Below are positions 1 to 5,085 of a stretch of DNA of 5,085 nt, one piece after another. Origin of the DNA: Bacteroidota bacterium (GTDB lineage: Bacteria > Bacteroidota > Bacteroidia > Cytophagales > Cyclobacteriaceae). The first letter of the stretch is position 1. Each line of letters begins with the position of its first letter. The notes under the pieces are model-generated. The model did not search any database, was not told the DNA's origin, and saw only the letters and a list, made by a program, of their open reading frames with translations. The stretch covers positions 1-5,085 of the forward strand of contig JAEZDW010000271.1 in the NCBI GenBank assembly GCA_023417955.1. Reading direction: 5' to 3'. A program made the position numbers and the translations under genes.

Positions 1-10
1 GCCTATACTC

Positions 11-259
11 ATGATATTCATTCGTCTGCTTGTTCTCATTTTTAATGTCGTCGTCGTTACATACCTCATTTACGAGATGTTCCGAATTGCGCGCGAGCCA
101 ATGGAAAGGTGGCGTAAATGGTTGGTCATCGCCGGAGGTATTATCCTGCTGATTTCTCCATTGGGGATGTTAATCCGGATCTTCCCGGCCTCGATGCAGT
201 ACTTTCTGATTTATCCGGTGGCTGTTTCGCTCTATGCATTCATGATCCGTCGCTTGTAG
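11..259 (+). CDS. Small three-helix membrane protein of unknown function
   Basis: The 82-residue product is almost entirely hydrophobic. Likely membrane segments lie at about residues 4-24, 37-57 and 64-80. A basic loop (residues 25-36, rich in Arg and Lys around 'EPMERWRKW') joins the first two, and the C-terminus is 'RRL'. By the positive-inside rule this loop and the C-terminus would be cytoplasmic and the N-terminus outside. I recognise no family and propose no function. The ATG at 11 is a good start because a hydrophobic segment begins directly after it. Only ten bases precede it in the window and they contain no in-frame stop, so a longer N-terminus cannot be excluded. The gene ends in TAG and converges on queA, with a terminator hairpin between them. 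A second open frame overlapping its 3' part (118-303) looks like a shadow. Confidence 0.7.
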   Translation: MIFIRLLVLIFNVVVVTYLIYEMFRIAREPMERWRKWLVIAGGIILLISPLGMLIRIFPASMQYFLIYPVAVSLYAFMIRRL

Positions 260-290
260 AAAAAACAAACCCCGCGTTCGCGGGGCTGAA
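260..290 (-). terminator. Terminator for queA between convergent genes
   Basis: A GC stem, CCCCGC (270-275) pairing with GCGGGG (280-285) around a GTTC loop, sits between the convergent membrane-protein gene and queA. On the minus strand it is followed by a T-rich run (complement of 260-269), as expected for rho-independent termination of queA. On the plus strand the hairpin is followed only by CTGAAATTTT, so it is a weaker terminator for the small gene, although it may serve both. Confidence 0.8.
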
Positions 291-309
291 ATTTTCGGAA
301 TAAGACAAC

Positions 310-1356
310 TTAGATGATCAGCATGGCATCGCCATACGTGAGAAACTTATACTTTTCCTTCTTAGCCACCCGGTAGGCTTCCATAATAAGATCGTAACCT
401 CCGAACGCTGCAGCCATCATCAACAATGTTGATTCAGGCATGTGGAAATTGGTGACCATCGCATTGCAGATTTTGAAGTCGTAAGGAGGGAAGATAAACT
501 TGTCAGTCCAGCCTTCTCTTGCCTTGAGCCGGTTCGTTGCCGAAACAGCAGATTCAAGTGCACGCATGGTTGTCGTTCCGATCGCGCATACGCGGTTTTT
601 ATTATCGAGGGCCTTGTTAACGCTGTTAACCGCATCAACACCGACGATAAAGTTTTCGGAATCCATTTTATGTTTCGTCAGATCTTCAACATCTACCGGA
701 CGGAAAGTTCCAAGACCGATGTGCAGCGTGATGAATGTACTTTCAACGCCCTTGAGCTGCAGTCTCTTCATGAGCTGCTTCGTGAAGTGAAGACCCGCAG
801 TTGGAGCCGACACCGCTCCTTTATTTTTTGCGAATATTGTTTGGAATCGGTCCTTATCCTCAGGTTTTACCTTCCTCTTGATGTATTTCGGAAGAGGAGT
901 TTCTCCCAGGGTTTCAACTACCTTATCGAAAGCAGTTGAGTCGCCGTCGAACAGGAAGCGGATTGTTCTTCCGCGAGAGGTTGTGTTGTCTATTACTTCG
1001 GCAACCAGGTCGCCATTGCCAAAGTAGAGTTTGTTGCCAACACGGATTTTGCGCGCCGGATCGACAAGTACATCCCAGAGATGCATATCGGCATTAAGCT
1101 CGCGGAGCAGAAAAACTTCGATTTTTGCACCTGTCTTTTCCTTTCTTCCGTATAAACGGGCAGGGAAAACCATGGTGTCGTTGCCGACCATCACGTCGCC
1201 TTCGTCGAAGTATTCAACAATATCTTTGAAGACCCGGTGTTCGATTTTTCCCGAGTCCTTATGTACTACCATCAGGCGTGAATCGTCTCGGTTTTCAGCA
1301 GGATCAAGGGCAATCAGGTTGTTGGGAAGTTCAAACTTGAATTCGGATAACTTCAT
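310..1356 (-). CDS. queA: S-adenosylmethionine:tRNA ribosyltransferase-isomerase QueA
   Basis: QueA transfers and isomerises the ribosyl part of S-adenosylmethionine onto 7-aminomethyl-7-deazaguanine at the wobble position (34) of tRNAs with GUN anticodons. This makes epoxyqueuosine, the next-to-last intermediate of queuosine, in the cytoplasm. The 348-residue product has the usual family length and is collinear with it. Conserved blocks visible are NDTMVFPARL (59-68), RFQTIFA (170-176), SAPTAGLHFT (183-192), LHIGLGTFRPV (211-221), GTTTMRALES (260-269), TNFHMPESTLLMM (302-314) and the C-terminal YGDAMLI (341-347). The ATG start is supported by the family's usual opening 'MKLSEFKFELP'. No Shine-Dalgarno sequence precedes it; the upstream bases are AT-rich, as is common in Bacteroidetes. 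No other queuosine gene lies in the window. It appears to be transcribed alone from a promoter about 55-90 bases upstream and to end at the hairpin at 260-290. Confidence 0.97.
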   Translation of the reverse strand: MKLSEFKFELPNNLIALDPAENRDDSRLMVVHKDSGKIEHRVFKDIVEYFDEGDVMVGNDTMVFPARLYGRKEKTGAKIEVFLLRELNADMHLWDVLVDPARKIRVGNKLYFGNGDLVAEVIDNTTSRGRTIRFLFDGDSTAFDKVVETLGETPLPKYIKRKVKPEDKDRFQTIFAKNKGAVSAPTAGLHFTKQLMKRLQLKGVESTFITLHIGLGTFRPVDVEDLTKHKMDSENFIVGVDAVNSVNKALDNKNRVCAIGTTTMRALESAVSATNRLKAREGWTDKFIFPPYDFKICNAMVTNFHMPESTLLMMAAAFGGYDLIMEAYRVAKKEKYKFLTYGDAMLII

Positions 1357-1578
1357 ATTTGTAAGTGCAAGAGACGCCCAATGAAGGGATATTTTAAGAT
1401 TTTGGGAGGCAAAAATAAGTCAATATTTAGCTTTTTCGACAAAAGGGAAGGCTTTTTTCAGCGCTGTAACAAAAAACCGTTTTTTTAGTCTAATTGAGGT
1501 AATTTCGGCGGTCGCGCATCGACAAACAGGATTACTGATGCCGTCCACCGGCAGGCTGCCATAAATAATATTGTTCCC
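1357..1578. other. Divergent intergenic region between queA and the permease
   Basis: This stretch separates the two divergent genes and must hold both promoters. Besides the queA promoter candidate it contains an A6-CCG-T7 inverted repeat (1471-1486), which could form a weak AT hairpin, and a short GCCG/CGGC hairpin at 1540-1552. The frame of the permease is open back to a TGA at 1495-1497 but has no ATG in that extension. I see no small gene or known RNA here. Confidence 0.6.
1410..1443 (-). promoter_or_regulatory. Candidate Bacteroidetes-type promoter for queA
   Basis: Read on the minus strand, TATTTTTG (complement of 1410-1417) matches the Bacteroidetes -7 consensus TAnnTTTG exactly. TTTG (complement of 1440-1443) lies 22 bases upstream as a -33 element. 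This spacing is slightly longer than the usual 19-21. Transcription would start near 1404, leaving an untranslated leader of about 48 bases before queA. This is a pattern match only. Confidence 0.45.
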
Positions 1579-2841
1579 GTGAAAATACTTGGTCAGATTT
1601 ATGAAAGTTTCCGTTTCGCCTGGAAAGCTCTCAAGGCGAACCTGATGCGAACGATCCTTTCGCTGCTAAGCGTTACGGTCGGTATCTTTCTCGTTATCGC
1701 CGTGCTCACTTTCGTCGATTCTCTGGAAAAGAATATCAAGGACAGCCTGAGCTTTATCGGTACCGGTGTGATCTATGTTGAGAAGTGGCCCTGGCTGGCT
1801 GATAACACGGGAGAGTACCGCTGGTGGGATTTCTGGATGCGCCCCACGCCCTCTCAAAACGAATACAAGTTCCTTTCGGAAAACCTAAAGCACAAACGGT
1901 ATATCTCCATATTCTCAGAATACCAAAACTCGAATCTGAAGCGCGGAAACAATAGCATTGGCCAGATACGACTTGTTGGAGGCAGTGAAGGCTATGATAA
2001 CATCTTTAGTATCGACATCGAGAATGGACGTTACCTCACCCCGGACGAACTCGCGGCCGGACGAAATATTGTTATTATCGGGTATGAGGTAGCGCAGGCC
2101 CTGTTCCCTAATGGCGAGAATCCCGTTGGCCAGGCGATCAAAATCAAGAACCTGAAATTTATCGTTGCAGGCGTGATCAAGCGGGAAGGCGAGAGCTTTA
2201 TGGGCACCCCAAGCAATGACGATGCAGCTATTATTCCATATAACGCTTTCCGCAGACTTTATCAAACGGGTACCGGACGCTGGGATGAATTGGAGTCCAG
2301 TATCGGAATCAAGGGTTTTGATACTGACATCGGACTGGTAGAACTTGAAAACGAGGTGCGTGGATTGCTCCGTGTTCGGCGGGGGGTACGACCAACCGAA
2401 AAAGACAACTTCGCTGTTAACCGTCCCGAAGCACTGATGTCTATCATCGGTAATCTTTTTGACGGAATCAGCGTGGCTGGATGGTTTATCGGTGGGTTTG
2501 CAATGCTCGTTGGAGGTTTTGGAATTGCTAACATCATGTTTGTATCCGTTAAGGAACGCACGAGTATCATCGGTCTTCAAAAATCTCTCGGTGCAAAGAA
2601 CTACTTTATTCTATTTCAGTTCCTGTTTGAATCGGTGTTCCTGTGTTTGATCGGGGGCTTGACGGGGCTGTTCCTCGTTTATCTCGTCACATTTGTACCC
2701 GTGGGTACGATGGAGATTGCACTTTCTATTGAAAATATCATTCTCGGGCTGGGCGTCTCATCAATCATCGGAATTGTGAGCGGAATTATTCCGGCGGCGA
2801 TAGCTGCGCGGCTTGATCCCGTGATGGCGATTCGCTCATAG
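1579..2841 (+). CDS. MacB/FtsX-family ABC transporter permease
   Basis: This inner-membrane permease has the type VII (MacB/LolCE/FtsX) topology. It has a cytoplasmic N-terminal helix, TM1 at about residues 24-46, a large periplasmic MacB-type domain (about 47-295), then TM2 (296-322), TM3 (342-373) and TM4 (384-407). The segment GIANIMFVSVKERTSIIGLQ (315-334) with KSLGAKN after it, in the cytoplasmic loop after TM2, is the conserved region that contacts the ATPase. The C-terminal 'ARLDPVMAIRS' is the typical family ending. At 420 residues it is full length. Such proteins move lipoproteins, peptides or drugs, or transmit force across the envelope; the substrate cannot be read from the sequence. 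The start is GTG, because no ATG exists in the open frame upstream and the protein begins sensibly there. No ATPase or adaptor gene adjoins it, so its partner is encoded elsewhere. A terminator follows it directly. Confidence 0.92.
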   Translation: MKILGQIYESFRFAWKALKANLMRTILSLLSVTVGIFLVIAVLTFVDSLEKNIKDSLSFIGTGVIYVEKWPWLADNTGEYRWWDFWMRPTPSQNEYKFLSENLKHKRYISIFSEYQNSNLKRGNNSIGQIRLVGGSEGYDNIFSIDIENGRYLTPDELAAGRNIVIIGYEVAQALFPNGENPVGQAIKIKNLKFIVAGVIKREGESFMGTPSNDDAAIIPYNAFRRLYQTGTGRWDELESSIGIKGFDTDIGLVELENEVRGLLRVRRGVRPTEKDNFAVNRPEALMSIIGNLFDGISVAGWFIGGFAMLVGGFGIANIMFVSVKERTSIIGLQKSLGAKNYFILFQFLFESVFLCLIGGLTGLFLVYLVTFVPVGTMEIALSIENIILGLGVSSIIGIVSGIIPAAIAARLDPVMAIRS

Positions 2842-2910
2842 GCGAATGATAATTTGCAGAATTTCTGATTTCTGATTACTGTCATCCGACTAAAATGAGT
2901 AATAAATGAA

Positions 2911-2944
2911 AAAGGCGGAAGGTTTTCACTTGCCGCCTTTTTTT
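2911..2944 (+). terminator. Rho-independent terminator after the permease gene
   Basis: AAAGGCGG (2911-2918) pairs with CCGCCTTT (2933-2940). The stem extends by AAG/CTT around a bulged G, the loop is GTTTTCA (2922-2928), and the T-run continues to 2944. It lies 70 bases after the permease stop codon and isolates that gene from the transposase fragment. The A-run in front of the stem would also let it act on transcription from the right. Confidence 0.88.
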
Positions 2945-2975
2945 GTGATGTTTGAGTTTCGACACAAAAAACATC

Positions 2976-3314
2976 ATGAGCAAAGATATCAAATTATCGG
3001 GGCAGCCTGTCTTGTGCCAATTTTTTTCTTTTATCCCTAATGCAATCATAGAGGATGCTGTTGCAAAATGTGGATCTGACAGGTATTACAAGACCATGAC
3101 AACCAAAAAACAGCTAGCCTGCCTGCTGTATGGCGTAATTACGCGAATTAATTCCCTTCAAAGCGTGTGCAAGAGTCTTGGATTTTTGGAGAATAAGCTG
3201 TCCTATATTGGAATAGAGAAAATTCCGCCAGTTAGCACGCTTAGTGACGCGAACATCAAAAGGGGCAGTGAAGTTTTTGGTGAGATATACAGTCAACTAC
3301 TAACGCAGTATTAA
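2976..3314 (+). pseudogene. Truncated IS4-family transposase, N-terminal DUF4372 part
   Basis: The product resembles the N-terminal DUF4372 domain that precedes the DDE catalytic domain in many Bacteroidetes IS4-type transposases. Typical parts are GQPVLCQFFSFIP near the start, DRYYKTMTTKKQLACLLYGV, LGFLENKLSYIGI and the closing VSTLSDANIKRGSEVFGEIY. The frame stops at a TAA (3312-3314) after about 112 residues, roughly a quarter to a third of a full transposase. No DDE catalytic region follows in any frame, so the fragment should be inactive. I prefer the ATG at 2976, which gives an N-terminus like that of related transposases; a TTG at 2952 in the same frame would add eight residues. What remains has no internal stop or frameshift, so the truncation is either recent or the fragment is kept as a stand-alone protein. 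It lies just after the permease terminator and upstream of a gene-poor region. Confidence 0.8.
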
Positions 3315-3420
3315 TCGATTCTTTTCCGGTATGAGTGACAACATTCCAACACGAAGGTCCAAACCTCGGGGAACGTTGGCTATTGCGATGCCATTCCGTT
3401 GCTCAAGCCAAATGCATTAT

Positions 3421-3477
3421 CCACTCTCCCTCCAGTCTTCGTCCACTCTCCCTCCAGTCTCCCTCCACTCTCCCTCC
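3421..3477. repeat. 22-bp pyrimidine-rich tandem repeat (minisatellite)
   Basis: Two full units of 22 bases (3421-3442 and 3443-3464) share CCACTCTCCCTCCAGTCT and differ only in their last four bases (TCGT or CCCT). A third, partial copy, CCACTCTCCCTCC, starts at 3465. The plus strand is nearly all pyrimidine. The minus strand is therefore rich in GGG and GG runs and could form a G-quadruplex or triplex. The array lies about 107 bases after the transposase fragment and is not within a believable gene. Confidence 0.9.
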
Positions 3478-3643
3478 CTTTAACCTTCGCTGATGCCTCT
3501 GAAAAATCAGGTAATAGTCATTGGCTGCTGGTTGCTTAGGCTTACATCATTAAACTTTTGCCGCAATCAAGCTTTTCCCGGGTTAATTACGACAGCATTT
3601 ATTTGTCCTTTCTTCGGTACGTATTCGTTGTGCAAGCGATCTA

Positions 3644-3794
3644 TAAGCGTTATGGCCGCATTTCAGAGCCAGCATAGATCCAGCCTGGACCCGGCCAAGA
3701 TCCAGGTTAAGCATTACATAGCTGGGTCATACGTGGATCCAGGGTGGAACTTGGCTGGCTCTACGCTGCGGCGACAACACTTAGGCGACGCTTA
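3644..3794. repeat. Long imperfect inverted repeat (about 150 bp)
   Basis: Bases 3665-3692 pair with 3735-3762 at 23 of 28 positions, beginning with a perfect 9-bp arm, AGAGCCAGC with GCTGGCTCT. Further out GCCGCA (3655-3660) pairs with TGCGGC (3767-3772) at equal spacing of four bases. TAAGCGT (3644-3650) pairs with ACGCTTA (3788-3794) across an unequal loop of 4 against 15 bases. Inside, GATCCAG (3699-3705) can pair with CTGGGTC (3722-3728). GATCCAG also occurs three times, at 3677, 3699 and 3736. The whole could fold into one long hairpin as DNA or RNA. It may be a miniature inverted-repeat element, a recombination site or a structured RNA; I do not recognise it. Confidence 0.8.
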
Positions 3795-4026
3795 CCTGAA
3801 GCTTATGCATGGCTTATAAATTCTCTTTTTTTCGTGTCGAGAAAAAAACTAAAAAAATGGATTTCGCAGGTAGGTAATAGCGGAGTTGTTCTTCTAAGAG
3901 CGACATCACATAGCCTCAAAAGATTATGAAACCAGAAAGTATTACCTCCCCGGGATTAGAAAAACGGGCACCCACTTCAATACTTGTCTGCCCCAATTAT
4001 AAACTATAAATTGTTTGAAATCTCAT

Positions 4027-4056
4027 AAAAAAAGGCACCGGTTATGGTGCCTTTTT
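4027..4056 (-). terminator. Terminator of recA
   Basis: GGCACC (4034-4039) pairs with GGTGCC (4046-4051), and flanking AAAAA (4029-4033) with TTTTT (4052-4056) lengthens the stem to 11 bp around a six-base loop. On the minus strand the stem is followed by seven T residues (complement of 4027-4033), 20 bases after the recA stop codon. The symmetry lets it also stop any transcript coming from the left. Confidence 0.9.
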
Positions 4057-4075
4057 GTTTTGCGTTGGATACTGG

Positions 4076-5085
4076 TTAGACATTTTCTTCCAATACCTTT
4101 GCGCCTTCGCCAACAAGCTTTTCACGGATACGTTTTTCCAGTTCATCCATAAGTTCCGGGTTATCTTCGATCAGCTGCTTAACAGCGTCGCGGCCCTGAC
4201 CGAGTTTATTGCCATTGTAGGAGAACCACGATCCGGACTTCTGAACCAGGTTCAGTTCAACACCGAGGTCGAGGATTTCGCCCGACTTTGAAATTCCGCG
4301 TCCGTACATGATATCGAATTCCACTACCTTAAATGGAGGGGCCACTTTGTTCTTGACTACCTTAACTTTTACACGGTTACCGGTAATGTCGTCGGCGGCC
4401 TCCTTAATCTGGCCGATGCGACGAATGTCGAGACGTACAGAAGCATAGAATTTCAATGCGTTACCGCCGGTTGTCGTTTCCGGGTTTCCGAACATCACAC
4501 CAATCTTTTCGCGGAGCTGGTTGATGAAGATACAGCAGCACCCGGTTTTTGAGATCGTTCCGGTAAGCTTACGCAACGCCTGCGACATAAGGCGCGCCTG
4601 CAAGCCCATCTTGCTTTCGCCCATTTCGCCTTCGAGTTCGCCTTTTGGAACGAGGGCGGCAACGGAGTCGATTACGATTATGTCAATTGCTCCCGAACGA
4701 ATCAGGTGGTCCGCGATTTCAAGGGCCTGTTCACCGTTATCCGGCTGTGATATAAGCAGGTTTTCTGTATCAATACCAAGCTTTTCAGCGTAAGCCCTGT
4801 CGAAGGCGTGCTCGGCGTCGATGAACGCGGCGAGTCCACCTTTCTTTTGAGCTTCGGCAATACAATGCAATGTCAACGTCGTCTTTCCCGATGATTCAGG
4901 GCCATATATTTCTACAATCCGGCCCCGCGGAATTCCACCAATACCGAGTGCAATATCAAGGCCGAGGGACCCCGTTGGGATAGCCGGGATATCGACTACC
5001 TTCTCATCACTCAGTTTCATCACGGTACCCTTACCGTACGTTTTTTCAAGTTTGTCAATCGTCAACTGAAGCGCCTTCAGTTTTT
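4076..5085 (-). CDS. recA: Recombinase RecA, N-terminus cut by the window edge
   Basis: RecA is the cytoplasmic ATP-dependent strand-exchange protein of homologous recombination; it also triggers LexA-type repressor self-cleavage where an SOS system exists. The frame stays open to the right edge. The codons after 5065 read KLKALQ and continue into LTIDKLEKTYGKGTVMKL, the usual RecA opening, so the TTG at 5063-5065 is an internal Leu and the true start lies outside, probably 10-20 codons away. Numbering from that Leu, the Walker A motif is GPESSGKT (55-62), the catalytic-Glu segment is DAEHAFD (83-89), Walker B is IDIIVID (127-133), the QLREKIGVMFGNPETTTGG block (183-201) includes DNA-binding loop L2, and KFYASVRLDIRR (205-216) follows. 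AEHAFD, rather than AEHALD, fits Bacteroidetes. Three consecutive cysteines (176-178) before IFINQLR are unusual. The C-terminus is short and moderately acidic. About 335 codons are visible, ending in TAA and followed by a strong terminator. Confidence 0.98.
   Translation of the reverse strand, partial: KLKALQLTIDKLEKTYGKGTVMKLSDEKVVDIPAIPTGSLGLDIALGIGGIPRGRIVEIYGPESSGKTTLTLHCIAEAQKKGGLAAFIDAEHAFDRAYAEKLGIDTENLLISQPDNGEQALEIADHLIRSGAIDIIVIDSVAALVPKGELEGEMGESKMGLQARLMSQALRKLTGTISKTGCCCIFINQLREKIGVMFGNPETTTGGNALKFYASVRLDIRRIGQIKEAADDITGNRVKVKVVKNKVAPPFKVVEFDIMYGRGISKSGEILDLGVELNLVQKSGSWFSYNGNKLGQGRDAVKQLIEDNPELMDELEKRIREKLVGEGAKVLEENV

Larger units (their letters stand above)
2950..3849 (+). 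mobile_element. Possible remnant of an IS4-family insertion sequence
   Basis: The proposed boundaries rest on a candidate terminal inverted repeat. Bases 2950-2971 at the left, just upstream of the transposase ATG, match the reverse complement of 3828-3849 at about 17 of 22 positions, including an exact TCGACAC core. Part of the match is homopolymer T or A. The span is about 900 bases, short for an element of this type, and encodes only the first part of a transposase, so it would be internally deleted or rearranged. I see no clear target-site duplication. The presence of transposase sequence is well supported; these exact ends are not. Confidence 0.3.
3315..4026. other. Gene-poor region between the transposase fragment and recA
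   Basis: About 700 bases hold no convincing gene. Open frames at 3331-3483, 3493-3819 and 3744-3929 have no recognisable domains, run through repeats or a palindrome, and look accidental. Recognisable contents are the tandem repeat at 3421-3477, the long palindrome at about 3644-3794, a T7C/GA7 hairpin at 3826-3848 and a spaced inverted repeat, AGGTAATA (3872-3879) with TATTACCT (3940-3947). I find no tRNA, rRNA, CRISPR array or known riboswitch. The region is probably decayed mobile or recombined DNA. Confidence 0.6.

Noticed and set aside
442..939. Plus-strand open frame of 165 codons
   Set aside because: It lies entirely antisense to queA, whose conserved motifs fix the coding strand.
1915..2580. 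Minus-strand open frame of 221 codons
   Set aside because: It lies antisense to the permease gene and has no recognisable domain. The plus-strand frame has clear family motifs.
2862..2882. Short tandem repeat TTTCTGA, two copies plus a degenerate third
   Set aside because: It is too short and AT-rich to separate from chance in an intergenic region.
3331..3483. A 50-codon open frame beginning MSDNIPTRRSKPRG
   Set aside because: Its second half is the translated minisatellite, giving Ser/Leu/Pro-rich sequence. It does not continue the transposase and matches no family I know.
3644..3794. A retron msr-msd region
   Set aside because: A retron needs a reverse transcriptase gene next to its structured RNA and none is present in the window.
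3644..3800. An integron attC recombination site
   Set aside because: The long palindrome and a CTTAGGCG segment near its right end recall some attC sites. However, the outer arms carry TAAGCG/CGCTTA instead of an AAC on the left and a GTT on the right, and no integrase or cassette gene is present.
3493..3819. A 108-codon open frame
   Set aside because: It runs through the palindrome, has no recognisable domain and no sign of protein-level constraint. Part of its length is explained by the inverted repeat.
3744..3929. A 61-codon open frame overlapping the right arm of the palindrome
   Set aside because: Its composition is dictated by the palindrome and by A-runs, and no domain or translation signal is visible.
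5063..5065. TTG as the start codon of recA
   Set aside because: The frame stays open to the window edge and the preceding codons, KLKALQ, belong to the conserved RecA N-terminus, so this codon is an internal Leu.

Overview
The window looks like chromosomal DNA from a member of the Bacteroidetes (Bacteroidota), probably an uncultured or less-studied lineage. The evidence is as follows. QueA and RecA read like members of that phylum from end to end, for example 'GAKIEVFLLREL' and 'VDVEDLTKHKMDSE' in QueA and 'FIDAEHAFD' plus 'NPETTTGGNALKFYASVRLDIR' in RecA. No gene has a clear Shine-Dalgarno sequence before its start. The best promoter candidate fits the phylum's TTTG...TAnnTTTG pattern. This assignment is by recognition, not by a search.

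Layout. (1) 1-300: a small three-helix membrane protein (+) converges on queA, with a strong terminator hairpin between them. (2) 310-1356: complete queA (-), a queuosine tRNA-modification enzyme. (3) 1357-1578: a divergent intergenic region with a plausible queA promoter. (4) 1579-2841: a complete MacB/FtsX-type ABC transporter permease (+) with a GTG start, followed by a rho-independent terminator at 2911-2944. (5) 2946-4026: an accessory-looking stretch between the permease and recA. It begins with the N-terminal piece of an IS4-type (DUF4372) transposase ending at a TAA at 3312-3314. About 700 bases without a convincing gene follow. They hold a 22-bp pyrimidine-rich tandem repeat (3421-3477), a long imperfect palindrome (about 3644-3794) and a candidate right terminal inverted repeat of the broken element (3826-3849). 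(6) 4027-4056: a recA terminator. (7) 4076-5085: recA (-), which runs off the right edge of the window; the TTG at 5063-5065 is an internal codon, not its start.

The genes do not form one operon or pathway. queA and recA are housekeeping genes transcribed leftward as separate units. The permease is a single rightward gene without an ATPase beside it. The region between the permease and recA appears to have received a mobile element and decayed. I see no complete new defence, CRISPR, retron or biosynthetic system. The most unusual parts are the long palindrome, the minisatellite and the remnant element, and what they do is unknown.
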